This document shows, one piece after another, positions 44,871 to 53,670 of a stretch of DNA of 64,000 nt. The position numbers and the translations under genes were made by a program. The notes below the pieces were generated by a model. It saw only the letters and a program-made list of their open reading frames with translations. It did not search any database and was not told the DNA's origin. The DNA lies in the NCBI GenBank assembly GCA_025362295.1, contig JANYGX010000008.1, forward strand, positions 36,483 to 100,482. The letters run 5' to 3'. Source of the DNA: Sphingomonadales bacterium. GTDB taxonomy: Bacteria > Pseudomonadota > Alphaproteobacteria > Sphingomonadales > Sphingomonadaceae. The number at the start of each line of letters is the position of its first letter. Within the stretch, counting starts at the first letter, position 1.

Positions 44871-47222
44871 ATGGCACAGAAGAAAATTATTAACGATTCA
44901 GCGGTTTTAAACAAGCGCAGTCTTTTGCGTCAATGGCGGTCTAGTCGGCGGCGTTTTTCAAGATGGACGCTGCGATCAAATCTTTGGCCAAGGCTTGAAA
45001 TTAGCTTATCTGTTTTGCTCTTGATCACAGCTGTTATCAGCTATGCCTTGCTTTCGCGACAGGCTGGTTCTGTGTTGCCAAAAACTGGCAGCAGACTGAC
45101 ATGGCTTGTTGTTATCAATGCCATTTTGTTGCTCGCTATGGCTGTTCTGGTTGGCAGACGGTTGTTGCAGATGGTTGCCAACCGAAAGCGCGGTATTGCC
45201 GGCTCACGCTTGCATGTGCGGATGATGCAAATATTTTCGCTACTGGCCATTGTGCCGACAGTGCTGGTCGCCATTTATGCGTCATTGTTGTTTCAGTTTG
45301 GTTTTTCATTTTGGTTTAGCGATAATATTCGCAATATTCTGAGCCATGCTGATGAAGTGGCGCGCGCCTATGTTGATGAGAACCGCCAGCGTATTTCAGG
45401 CGACATTCTGGGTATGCGTCAGGAACTTTCCAACTCCCTTTTTTTTGCTGGCACGCCGGTATTCCAGCAAAGACTGGAGCAGGAGGTGCGCCGACGCAAT
45501 CTTGATGAAGCCGTTATTTTCAAACGTAATGCGAATGGCCCGTTTCTGGATATTGTGGCAACAGTGAGTGGTCGTTATGGTATGCTACAGCCACGCTTGC
45601 AGGCAGATGATGTTGATAATGCCGCGCGCGGTGACATCATTGTGCGGTCCGGCGAACATGATGAAAAAGATAATCTTATACAAGCGCTCACGCGCTTTGA
45701 TAAAGATCAGCCTTATTTTCTGTATGTCAACCGCCAGGCTTCAGCTGAAGTGGTGCGCCAGGTTGTTCAGGCCAAAAATGCGCTGGCTGAGTACCAGCAA
45801 ATCAACGAGCGGCGGACTCGGTTGCAGGATCGGTTTTTAGGCTTGCTGGCAATCCTGTCCGCCATTGTTTTGCTAGCGGCTATATTAGCGGCACTTTACT
45901 CGGCTGATCGGCTGGTTGCGCCCATTGGTCGGCTTGTGCGCGCGGCGAGCAAGGTGGGTCGGGGTGATTTGACCGCGCGCGTGCCCGTGCGTGGCAGTAA
46001 CGATGAGTTTGGCACGCTGGCCAAAACCTTCAATCGCATGACCAGTCAGCTGCAGGGCCAGACCAGTGCCCTGCTGGCGGCCAACGAGCAGCTGGACTCC
46101 AGACGCCGCTTTACCGAGGCGGTTTTATCCGGTGTGTCGGCGGGTGTGCTTGGTATTTCAGAAACTGGCCACATCACTTTGTCAAATCGTTCGGCCATAG
46201 AACTTCTGGAGCTGCCAGCAGAACTTTTGGAAGGTCAGGCACTGCGCGATGTTATCCCTGCCATGCAGCCCTTGTTTGCCATGGCTTGTCATGCAGAAAC
46301 TGGCGACGCCAATGGTCAGGTTCAGAATGGCGACAAAACATTGCTGGTTAAAATCACATCCGAGGCAGAAGACAGCGTGCATACCGATAGCACTGGGCGC
46401 GGTTATGTCATGACATTTGACGATGTCACCGAAGCGCTGGCCGATCAAAGGCGTGCAGCATGGGCTGACGTTGCCCGGCGCATTGCGCATGAAATCAAAA
46501 ATCCGTTAACACCCATTCAACTTTCAGCCGAAAGATTGCGGCGAAAATACCTTAAGGAAATCACCAGCGATCCGGATGTTTTCATAGCCTGCACCGACAC
46601 GATTGTAAGGCAGGTGAATGATTTACGGCGCATGGTGGATGAGTTCTCGTCATTTGCTCGCATGCCTAAACCCGTTTTTAAAACAGAAATTGTACAAGAT
46701 TTAATCAAGCAGGCTTTGTTTCTGCAAGAACTTGCGCATACTGAGGTTAAATTTATTGTCGATGTGCCGGACCATCCGTTGCACAGCGTATGCGACAGTC
46801 GGCAGATTGGCCAAGCATTGACAAATCTCATCAAGAACGCCCTTGAAGCTGTCCAGTCACAAATAGAAGCGTCCGACGTGGCGTATAAGCCTGTCATCAC
46901 AATTTCCGCGCAAGAGATCAAGCAAGCTGATAAGATAGATATCACGATTGAAGATAATGGCATAGGCTTGCCAGCTGAAAAACGTTCTCAACTGACGGAG
47001 CCTTATGTTACAACAAGGCCTAAAGGCACCGGGCTTGGTCTCGCCATCGTTAAAAAAATTATTGAAGATCATGGCGGCACTCTGGTGCTTGGCGATGCGC
47101 CAGGCGGGCAAGGTGCCATGGTCACTTTATGTCTGCCGTGTCATTTTACAGCCGCACTTTCCATCAATAAGCCAGACGTGATAGTCTCCACAGAAAGATC
47201 GCAGGTAAGCTATGGCACTTGA
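44871..47222 (+). CDS. ntrY: Membrane sensor kinase NtrY
   Basis: 783 residues. Two or three N-terminal membrane helices (about 45-62, 78-96 and 122-150), a periplasmic-type sensing region to about 315, a further helix (about 322-345), HAMP (VAPIGRLVRAASKVGRGDLTARVP), PAS-like segment, H-box [26 protein letters not shown]-box LIKNALEAVQ, and GTGLGLAIVKKI. Partner of NtrX; linked to nitrogen and redox/envelope signals in alphaproteobacteria. Confidence 0.96.
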   Translation: MAQKKIINDSAVLNKRSLLRQWRSSRRRFSRWTLRSNLWPRLEISLSVLLLITAVISYALLSRQAGSVLPKTGSRLTWLVVINAILLLAMAVLVGRRLLQMVANRKRGIAGSRLHVRMMQIFSLLAIVPTVLVAIYASLLFQFGFSFWFSDNIRNILSHADEVARAYVDENRQRISGDILGMRQELSNSLFFAGTPVFQQRLEQEVRRRNLDEAVIFKRNANGPFLDIVATVSGRYGMLQPRLQADDVDNAARGDIIVRSGEHDEKDNLIQALTRFDKDQPYFLYVNRQASAEVVRQVVQAKNALAEYQQINERRTRLQDRFLGLLAILSAIVLLAAILAALYSADRLVAPIGRLVRAASKVGRGDLTARVPVRGSNDEFGTLAKTFNRMTSQLQGQTSALLAANEQLDSRRRFTEAVLSGVSAGVLGISETGHITLSNRSAIELLELPAELLEGQALRDVIPAMQPLFAMACHAETGDANGQVQNGDKTLLVKITSEAEDSVHTDSTGRGYVMTFDDVTEALADQRRAAWADVARRIAHEIKNPLTPIQLSAERLRRKYLKEITSDPDVFIACTDTIVRQVNDLRRMVDEFSSFARMPKPVFKTEIVQDLIKQALFLQELAHTEVKFIVDVPDHPLHSVCDSRQIGQALTNLIKNALEAVQSQIEASDVAYKPVITISAQEIKQADKIDITIEDNGIGLPAEKRSQLTEPYVTTRPKGTGLGLAIVKKIIEDHGGTLVLGDAPGGQGAMVTLCLPCHFTAALSINKPDVIVSTERSQVSYGT

Positions 47223-48615
47223 TATACTCATTGTAGATGACGAGCAGGATATTCGCGAACTGATCGCTGGTATATTGAGCGATGAAGGCTACGAATGCCG
47301 TCAGGCTGCCAATAGCGAGGCGACTCTGTTGCAATTGAGCGAACGCCGTCCATCGTTGATCATTCTTGATATATGGCTGCGCGATTCAAAATTGGATGGC
47401 CTGGAGTTGCTTGATGTGATTTCAGAGCGCTACCCTGATTTGCCGGTGGTTATTATCTCAGGGCATGGCACAGTTGAAACCGCAGTCGCCGCCATCAAGC
47501 GCGGCGCCTATGATTTTATTGAAAAACCATTTCAGGCCGATCACTTATTGCTTGTCATGAAGCGCGCCACAGAAACCGAGCGGCTGCGACGCGACAATGA
47601 GCAGCTGCGCGGACGCTCAGATCTGGAACTGGAATTCACTGGACAATCATCCGCGATTGCATTGGTGCGCTCGGCGCTGAGAAAGGTGGCGGCAACCGGC
47701 AGTCGTGTGCTGATCACTGGCCCAGCGGGTTCAGGCAAGGAAGTGGCTGCGCGCTTGCTCCATGCCTGGTCCACACGTGCCGATGGGCCGTTTGTTGTTG
47801 TATCGGCAGCCAGCATGACCCCTGAACGCGTTGAAACGGAACTTTTCGGGTCAGAAAAAGATGGTGTGGTTGTCAAGACAGGGTTGCTTGAACAAGCTCA
47901 CGGCGGCACTCTGTTTCTCGATGAAGTGTCAGACATGCCGCTGACCACACAAGGCAAGATTTTGCGTGTGATGACCGAGCAAATTTTTCACCGGGTTGAT
48001 GGTGTGAGAGCTGTGCGGGTGGATGCCCGTGTGGTGACGGCGACATCGCGCGATCTCAGGAACGAAATTGACATGCGCAGGTTTCGAGAGGATCTTTACT
48101 ACAGGCTGAATGTCGTTCCTATCCGCGTGCCATCGCTGGTTGAACGGCGTGAAGATATCGGCGCGTTGACAGATCATTTTTTAAAACGCCTTGCGGTTGG
48201 TCGCGGCAGGCGGCCCCTGCATATCAGTGAGGAGGCCATGGCAGTGCTCGAATCGTATGAATGGCCCGGCAATGTCCGCCAGCTCCGGAATATCATAGAA
48301 CGCATGGTGATTATGGCGCCGGACGACGAAGCCCCTGAAATTAACCTGGGCAATTTGCCACAAGAACTCAGTGCACCGCCCGCTCGGATGTTTGGTGAAG
48401 GAGCCACAGCCGTTATGTCAGTGCCCCTGCGAGAGGCCAGAGAGGCATTTGAACGGGAGTATTTGCGTGTGCAGATTCGCCGATTTTCCGGCAACATTTC
48501 CAGGACAGCCGGTTTTATTGGTATGGAAAGGTCAGCTTTGCACCGAAAAATGCGCTCTCTCGGATTAACCGATGGTGATCGTGATATCGAATCAGACGAC
48601 ATTAATATTCATTAA
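47212..48615 (+). CDS. ntrX: Response regulator NtrX
   Basis: 467 residues, overlapping ntrY by 11 nt. Receiver (LIVDDEQDIREL; phospho-Asp in LIILDIWLRDSKLDG), AAA+ domain with Walker A GPAGSGKEVAARL and [15 protein letters not shown], and a Fis-type HTH (NISRTAGFIGMERSALHRKMRSL). The GAFTGA loop is absent: the segment reads GSEKDGVVVKTG, as is usual for alphaproteobacterial NtrX, so it is unlikely to activate sigma54 polymerase directly. Confidence 0.96.
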   Translation: MALDILIVDDEQDIRELIAGILSDEGYECRQAANSEATLLQLSERRPSLIILDIWLRDSKLDGLELLDVISERYPDLPVVIISGHGTVETAVAAIKRGAYDFIEKPFQADHLLLVMKRATETERLRRDNEQLRGRSDLELEFTGQSSAIALVRSALRKVAATGSRVLITGPAGSGKEVAARLLHAWSTRADGPFVVVSAASMTPERVETELFGSEKDGVVVKTGLLEQAHGGTLFLDEVSDMPLTTQGKILRVMTEQIFHRVDGVRAVRVDARVVTATSRDLRNEIDMRRFREDLYYRLNVVPIRVPSLVERREDIGALTDHFLKRLAVGRGRRPLHISEEAMAVLESYEWPGNVRQLRNIIERMVIMAPDDEAPEINLGNLPQELSAPPARMFGEGATAVMSVPLREAREAFEREYLRVQIRRFSGNISRTAGFIGMERSALHRKMRSLGLTDGDRDIESDDINIH

Positions 48616-48815
48616 TAATACGTTAATATGTGACTCACTAATAACTCCAGACTGTAATTACAAAGTCAACTATTGTTACAGTATTGCATCGTCTTGCTTT
48701 TTTTGGCATAGTGAAGCAAATCAATAACTTATTACGGGGTTTAATTTGTAATAAATATAATTCTACGTTTGCTCACACGAACAATGCTCTCACATTTTTT
48801 CTCTAGGATGGTAAA
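48616..48815. promoter_or_regulatory. Intergenic leader of hfq
   Basis: 200 nt, AT-rich, with no gene. It holds the hfq promoter and ribosome binding site (CTAGGATGG before ATG). A TGGCAT...AGCA pair near 48706 looks like a sigma54 site but has the wrong spacing. Confidence 0.45.
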
Positions 48816-49055
48816 ATGGCCGAAAAGTCCAATAATCTTCAGGATTTATTTCTTAACAGTGTTCGAAAGTCCCGCACGCCGGTGACAATGTTTTTGGTGA
48901 ACGGCGTTAAACTGCAAGGCGTCGTTACTTGGTTTGATAATTTTTGCGTTTTGCTCAGACGGGATGGTCATTCCCAGCTAGTCTATAAACATGCCATATC
49001 GACGGTTATGCCTGCAGCACCACTCTCTTTGTTTGAGCAAGAAACAGTTGAATAA
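48816..49055 (+). CDS. hfq: RNA chaperone Hfq
   Basis: 79 residues, typical alphaproteobacterial length. [60 protein letters not shown] contains Sm1 and the YKHAIST Sm2 motif. Hexameric; pairs small RNAs with mRNAs. Downstream of ntrX and upstream of hflX, a conserved order. Confidence 0.98.
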   Translation: MAEKSNNLQDLFLNSVRKSRTPVTMFLVNGVKLQGVVTWFDNFCVLLRRDGHSQLVYKHAISTVMPAAPLSLFEQETVE

Positions 49056-49076
49056 TTCATACTGTGATACAGTCGT

Positions 49077-50447
49077 TTGAATAAGCCTGAGGATTATCCA
49101 GAGCGCTCGCGATCTCGCAAGAGTTCGGCACTCGGCTGGCTGGATAGCGATCAATCTCACAACAGCACGGTTATTGCTGCCCAGAAAGCCGTAGTGTTGC
49201 ACGTCCATAAAGCCCAGCGCGCAGATGCAGGGTCACGTCACCCGACAGCGAGCTTGCAAGAGGCCGTCAACCTGACAGCGGCGATCAACCTTGATATTGT
49301 CGCGGCCCAAACGCTTTTATTACGGCGCATGATACCAGGCACCTTGCTCGGTTCGGGCCAGGTGAAATCTGTGGCTGGCCTGATCGAAAAGCAGGGTGCC
49401 ACACTTGTAATGATTAACGGCGCGGTGTCGCCCATTCAGCAGCGCAATCTGGAGAAAGCCTGGAACGTCAAGGTTATTGATCGCATTGGCCTTATTCTGG
49501 AAATCTTTGGTGATCGGGCGCAAAGCCGCGAGGGTGTTTTGCAGGTCGAACTTGCTCATCTCAGCTATCAGCAAAGTCGGCTGGTGCGCTCATGGACTCA
49601 CCTTGAGCGGCAACGTGGTGGTTTTGGATTTCTTGGTGGACCTGGTGAAACGCAGATTGAAACGGACCGACGGCTAATCAGGGACCGTATCGCCCGCTTG
49701 AAATCCGAGCTTGCTGATGTTGAGCGCACGCGGCTGCTGCACCGCCAGCAGCGCAAAAAACGCAACGAACCAATTGTGGCCCTTGTCGGCTATACCAACG
49801 CCGGTAAATCGACCTTGTTTAATCGACTGTCGGGGGCGGATGTGATGGCAGAAGATTTGCTGTTTGCAACGCTCGACCCGACCATGCGGGGTGTCGATCT
49901 GGATAAGACCACTCATATCATTATTTCAGATACGGTCGGCTTTATTTCTGAGCTGCCAGCGCAACTGGTGGCGGCATTCAAGGCAACGCTCGAAGAGGTG
50001 CGCTCGGCAGATATTCTCTTGCATGTGCGCGATGCCGCCCACCCTGACACGGAAGCGCAGCGGCTGGATGTTATCGGCATCCTCAAAGACATTGGTATTG
50101 ATACGGAAACATCCGCCGGACCACCGATCATCGAGGTGCTCAACAAGTTTGATTTACTCGATGTGGAGGCGCAGCAGACATTGCTGGCGCAGTCCAAACG
50201 CAAGGGCGACAGCGTTGCCCTATCGGCAATTACCGGCGAAGGCATCGATGGTTTAATGCAATGCCTGATGCGAAAACTTGATGAAAGCAACCAGCTGTAT
50301 ACATTCGAACTGCCGGTTGAAGATGGCAGAAAACTCGCGTGGCTGCATGCACATGGCAAGGTTGCATCGCAAACGCAAAGCGGAGAAATCTGTTCTGTAG
50401 CGGTGCGGTTGAACAGCGCCGACTGGGCACGCTTTAAAGCGCTTTGA
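49077..50447 (+). CDS. hflX: Ribosome-associated GTPase HflX
   Basis: 456 residues. N-terminal HflX domain (GTLLGSGQVKSVAGLIEKQGATLVMINGAVSPIQQRNLEKAWNVKVIDR), a linker RGGFGFLGGPGETQIETDRRLIRDRI, then the G domain: G1 GYTNAGKSTLFNRLSGA, G3 DTVGFISELP, G4 NKFD. The predicted start is TTG 49077, 21 nt after hfq; no good ATG exists upstream of the conserved part. It splits stalled ribosomes under stress. Confidence 0.95.
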   Translation: MNKPEDYPERSRSRKSSALGWLDSDQSHNSTVIAAQKAVVLHVHKAQRADAGSRHPTASLQEAVNLTAAINLDIVAAQTLLLRRMIPGTLLGSGQVKSVAGLIEKQGATLVMINGAVSPIQQRNLEKAWNVKVIDRIGLILEIFGDRAQSREGVLQVELAHLSYQQSRLVRSWTHLERQRGGFGFLGGPGETQIETDRRLIRDRIARLKSELADVERTRLLHRQQRKKRNEPIVALVGYTNAGKSTLFNRLSGADVMAEDLLFATLDPTMRGVDLDKTTHIIISDTVGFISELPAQLVAAFKATLEEVRSADILLHVRDAAHPDTEAQRLDVIGILKDIGIDTETSAGPPIIEVLNKFDLLDVEAQQTLLAQSKRKGDSVALSAITGEGIDGLMQCLMRKLDESNQLYTFELPVEDGRKLAWLHAHGKVASQTQSGEICSVAVRLNSADWARFKAL

Positions 50448-50465
50448 TAAAACGATCCAGCCCGC

Positions 50466-50909
50466 TCAAATCAATGCCTGCAACACACCTACCAGTGGCA
50501 GGTCTGCGGCAGGCATCGGGTAGCCATACATCTCGCTCGGGTATGCCCACACCAGCCGCTGGTGCTCTTTAGCGCGCGCCACGCCCTCCCATTGCCGGCA
50601 GGCAAACACCAGCATCAGCAGATGGAAACGTTCATAGCGGTGGCTGGCAAAGCCGACTGGTGCCAAACAACTGCTGAACGTTTTGATATCCAGCTCCTCC
50701 TGCAATTCCCGTATCAGCGCTTGTTCCGGCGTTTCGTCGACTTTAATCTTGCCACCGGGAAACTCCCATAAACCCGCCATGGCGCGCCCCTCAGGCCGTT
50801 GCGCCAGCAGCACACGGCCATCTGTATCGATAAGAGCCGCCGCCGCGACCATAATCATGGGAAGAACCGGCATGTCGGTACTGTTCGGTGATGTGCACTC
50901 GCTCGTCAT
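50466..50909 (-). CDS. mutT: 8-oxo-dGTP diphosphatase MutT
   Basis: 147 residues (start may be internal, at the Met before PVLPMIMVAAAAL). Nudix box GGKIKVDETPEQALIRELQEEL complete, preceded by LLAQRPEGRAMAGLWEFPGG, the MutT signature. It removes oxidised dGTP from the pool. Convergent with hflX, 18 nt between stops. Confidence 0.93.
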   Translation of the reverse strand: MTSECTSPNSTDMPVLPMIMVAAAALIDTDGRVLLAQRPEGRAMAGLWEFPGGKIKVDETPEQALIRELQEELDIKTFSSCLAPVGFASHRYERFHLLMLVFACRQWEGVARAKEHQRLVWAYPSEMYGYPMPAADLPLVGVLQALI

Positions 50910-51038
50910 ATTAATATATCGTAAATCATTATTAACCCTTGGCTTTAAGAAAGTATCAAGTTTTGTTGCGCTAGAAGAGTGTTGTTAGCGAACTTATATC
51001 GTTGGCAATTCACGGATACCACACAGAAGGAAATCACT
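50910..51038. promoter_or_regulatory. Divergent region mutT / pilin gene
   Basis: 129 nt, AT-rich, between divergent genes; AGAAGGAAATC serves as ribosome binding site for the pilin. Nothing else seen. Confidence 0.4.
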
Positions 51039-51212
51039 ATGTTCAAATTACTCGCGAAAATTCGCAAAAACCAAGAAGGTGCAACAGCCATCGAGTACGC
51101 TCTGATTGCATCTGTCCTTGCCGTTGGCATTATTGCCGGCCTCGCTCCACTTAAAAACGCGTTAAACAGTAAATTTAATTCTATAGCCGTGAACGTAACT
51201 TCAGGCACATAA
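51039..51212 (+). CDS. Flp-type pilin
   Basis: 57 residues from ATG 51039 (AGAAGGA upstream; a longer frame starts at 50979 without one). Short basic leader, then the prepilin site EG-ATAIEYALIA with Gly at -1 and Glu at +5, a single hydrophobic helix (ALIASVLAVGIIAGLAPL) and a Ser/Thr-rich end. Flp/Fap pilins are the major subunits of Tad pili. No tad assembly genes are near, so it relies on a locus elsewhere. Followed by a terminator. Confidence 0.88.
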   Translation: MFKLLAKIRKNQEGATAIEYALIASVLAVGIIAGLAPLKNALNSKFNSIAVNVTSGT

Positions 51213-51236
51213 TAAACAACTATTCTAAAAAACTAT

Positions 51237-51270
51237 ACGGCGGCCATCTTTGAGGGTCGCCGTTTTTTTT
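51237..51270 (+). terminator. Rho-independent terminator after the pilin gene
   Basis: ACGGCG...CGCCGT stem followed by eight T (51263-51270), 25 nt after the pilin stop. A classical intrinsic terminator that insulates an abundant pilin transcript. Confidence 0.85.
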
Positions 51271-51476
51271 ATCATTTTATATCGATGCATCTTTGCTTAT
51301 TGTTTATCGGCTGTTGAACTAAGATACAAAAAAATTAAGCTTAAGGTGTCCATCTCTTTTCTTACATCAACAAATATAATGACGAACATGGCTTAGACTT
51401 TAGGGCTTCAGGTATAAAACTATATTCATCTTTATAGCCTATATAAAATATATCTTTGTTACTGGAACTTGCTAGC
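51271..51476. other. AT-rich intergenic region
   Basis: About 200 nt without coding potential. Presumably contains the promoter of the acyltransferase gene. Nothing more specific seen. Confidence 0.4.
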
Positions 51477-52691
51477 ATGAAGAATATTGCTGTATCGACC
51501 ACCGCCATGTCACCCCGCGTTACTTACCTTGATGCTTTGCGCGGCGTTGCAATAGTTATGGTCATCCTTTTCCATGAATATTTTACCTGGCCGATGCTGG
51601 TGCCGCCTGACGTCATACTCACACATATTATCAAATTTAAAATAGGTAATGCAGGGGTGGAATTATTTTTCCTAATTTCAGGTTTTGTTATTTTCATGTC
51701 CTTGGAACAATCAAAAAATATTAAAGATTTTTTGTGGAAAAGATGGCTCAGGCTTTTTCCGGCAATGCTGATCATGTCGATGGTTATATTTGTGAGTTCA
51801 CCCATGTTTCCAGAGCGGCTGGCAGGCTTGCCGACGGCGAGAAACCTGCTGGCCGGGATATCATTCGTGCAACCTGAAATATGGCATGTTGTGTTTGGTG
51901 GTAATTGGCACGCATTAGAAATGCCATTCTGGACGCTTTTTATTGAAGTAAAATTTTATATTGTTGTTGGAATTGTTTATTTTACAATCAGTCCGAAAAT
52001 AGCGCTGCGCGCAACGCTTGGGCTATCGATTGCGGCAAACTCTATTTATTTGATCGCGCGCCTCAATTCAGAATTCGAGCAAAGCAATGTATATGCATTG
52101 GCTGAAAATAGCGGGTTTCAATATTTTTGCTGGTTTGCCGCTGGGGCGTTTTTTTATCGGGCGACATTCGAAATAAAAAAAGCCAATGAGGTTTTTCTGC
52201 AAGCCTTGATGGTATCCGTTTTATCCGCAATCATGCTTGGTTGGTCAGAGCCTGATCTCATGCTGCCGGGTATATTGGTATCGCTTGGCTTCGCGTATGT
52301 GAATTTAAGTGAGGCCGCTCAACGTTTGATCTGTAACAGGTTTTTTCTGTTCATGGGATTTATCAGTTACCCACTCTATCTTCTGCACGAAAACATGACA
52401 TTTGCTTTGGTCGTTAAAATACGCCGCTACATGCCACAGGTGCCAGCTTTAGTCGTGCCAATCATAGCCATCAGCTGCATCATTCCATTTGTTTGGCTTG
52501 TTACACAATACGCAGAGCCAATTCTGCGAAAGGATTTGATCAGGCTGCGCGAGTGGCTGTTCGCGTTGAGCGCCAATCGCTCAAAGCCAGATATGAGCCT
52601 TAATGCAGCACTTTCCGCGCCTGCCGCATCAAATCACCAACGGCCATTGGCACAAAGGCCAAACCCGCCAGAAACAACGGCTCCAGCATAG
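51477..52691 (+). CDS. Membrane acyltransferase (acyltransferase family 3)
   Basis: 404 residues from ATG 51477 (GGAAC upstream). Ten or so hydrophobic helices. RVTYLDALRGVAIVMVILFHEYFTW at the start is the OafA/NodX signature with the conserved Arg and active-site His. LFFLISGFVIF and FISYPLYLLHENMTFALV (second His) follow. It transfers acetyl or other acyl groups to surface polysaccharide or lipid. Its last 92 nt overlap the 3' end of the convergent gene. Confidence 0.9.
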   Translation: MKNIAVSTTAMSPRVTYLDALRGVAIVMVILFHEYFTWPMLVPPDVILTHIIKFKIGNAGVELFFLISGFVIFMSLEQSKNIKDFLWKRWLRLFPAMLIMSMVIFVSSPMFPERLAGLPTARNLLAGISFVQPEIWHVVFGGNWHALEMPFWTLFIEVKFYIVVGIVYFTISPKIALRATLGLSIAANSIYLIARLNSEFEQSNVYALAENSGFQYFCWFAAGAFFYRATFEIKKANEVFLQALMVSVLSAIMLGWSEPDLMLPGILVSLGFAYVNLSEAAQRLICNRFFLFMGFISYPLYLLHENMTFALVVKIRRYMPQVPALVVPIIAISCIIPFVWLVTQYAEPILRKDLIRLREWLFALSANRSKPDMSLNAALSAPAASNHQRPLAQRPNPPETTAPA

Positions 52692-53667
52692 TGATCCAGT
52701 AGGATTGATTGGGCCGTGCAAAAATCATCACCATCATGGCATAGCCAAGCAGCATCCCGCTCACCCGCAGCCCGACGGCTGACGGCCAACTGAGCCAGCC
52801 AAACAAACACAGCACGGCAACTGCACCGCCTGCGGCTTGCGGTAAAAAAATAAACGGCGTAACGCCTCTCAGAATCGATATTAAAAGCGACGGTCCGCCA
52901 CGACTACTCCAGCCGGGGGAATGAAGATCACTGGGCAAGGCAACGGATTGCACAGCGTTTGCATGAAGCCAATAAAGGCCAGCAAATAACAACAACGCAG
53001 CGAGCCAGCCATACACTTCACTCCAACGTTTTTCATACGCTGCAAGGCAAGCCATCATCAGCAAAAAAGGCAGGGCGGACTCTCGAATAATAACAGCCGC
53101 GAAGGCGCATAGAATTGATGGCACGAAACTATCTGGCCGCCACAGCCCCAGGGCAAGCGCCATAAACAGACCAGCCCATGAGTCATGAAACATTTTAATG
53201 ACCGGAGTAGTCATAAAGTCACATGATAAAATGATTAATGCCGTGCCTGCTATCACAGCAAACAGAGTGCCAGACAAAGACCGTAGTCTGACATACCAGG
53301 ACAGCACAATTGCAATCATCAGCGCGATGTAAAATCCGTTCATCACAGCCGCTGGCAAAAATGCAAACAGCCATGCCAGCGTTGGCAGGCGCACGGTATA
53401 AACCGGATGCAGCGGATAGCTGCTGAGCCGGTGTGCATGGGCCATGACATCATAATAATTGCCGCCCGCCTTAATGCCATCGATGATATGCCGGTATAGT
53501 ACCGGATCTGTCATATGATCTTTATGGCTGGAATAGCTGAGCAAGGCTTGCGGAGTGGGCGGTATTGCAGTGCTGAGGGCGATCAAAACCACCAGCACAA
53601 CCACTATGAAAAATGCAACAGGCGGCGACGTTTTTTCAAAGCGCGAGCTCAGTTTTACATCTCTCAT
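52600..53667 (-). CDS. Polytopic membrane protein, possible glycosyltransferase-like
   Basis: 355 residues with about nine hydrophobic helices and one large periplasmic-type loop after the first (HKDHMTDPVLYRHIIDGIKAGGNYYDVMAHAHRLSSYPLHPVYTVRLPTLAWL). The DP..Y...I..G..YY pattern resembles the first loop of bacterial GT-C/ArnT-like or DUF2029-type mannosyltransferases, without a clear catalytic DD/DE pair. It lies 3 nt after the M48 protease stop and so is probably cotranscribed. Family not recognised with certainty. Confidence 0.75.
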   Translation of the reverse strand: MRDVKLSSRFEKTSPPVAFFIVVVLVVLIALSTAIPPTPQALLSYSSHKDHMTDPVLYRHIIDGIKAGGNYYDVMAHAHRLSSYPLHPVYTVRLPTLAWLFAFLPAAVMNGFYIALMIAIVLSWYVRLRSLSGTLFAVIAGTALIILSCDFMTTPVIKMFHDSWAGLFMALALGLWRPDSFVPSILCAFAAVIIRESALPFLLMMACLAAYEKRWSEVYGWLAALLLFAGLYWLHANAVQSVALPSDLHSPGWSSRGGPSLLISILRGVTPFIFLPQAAGGAVAVLCLFGWLSWPSAVGLRVSGMLLGYAMMVMIFARPNQSYWITMLEPLFLAGLAFVPMAVGDLMRQARKVLH

Positions 53668-53670
53668 AGC

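Noticed and set aside
48700..48725. Possible sigma54 promoter (TGGCAT...AGCA) upstream of hfq
   Set aside because: The GG-GC spacing is one base short of the strict -24/-12 rule, and the T/T before GC is missing.
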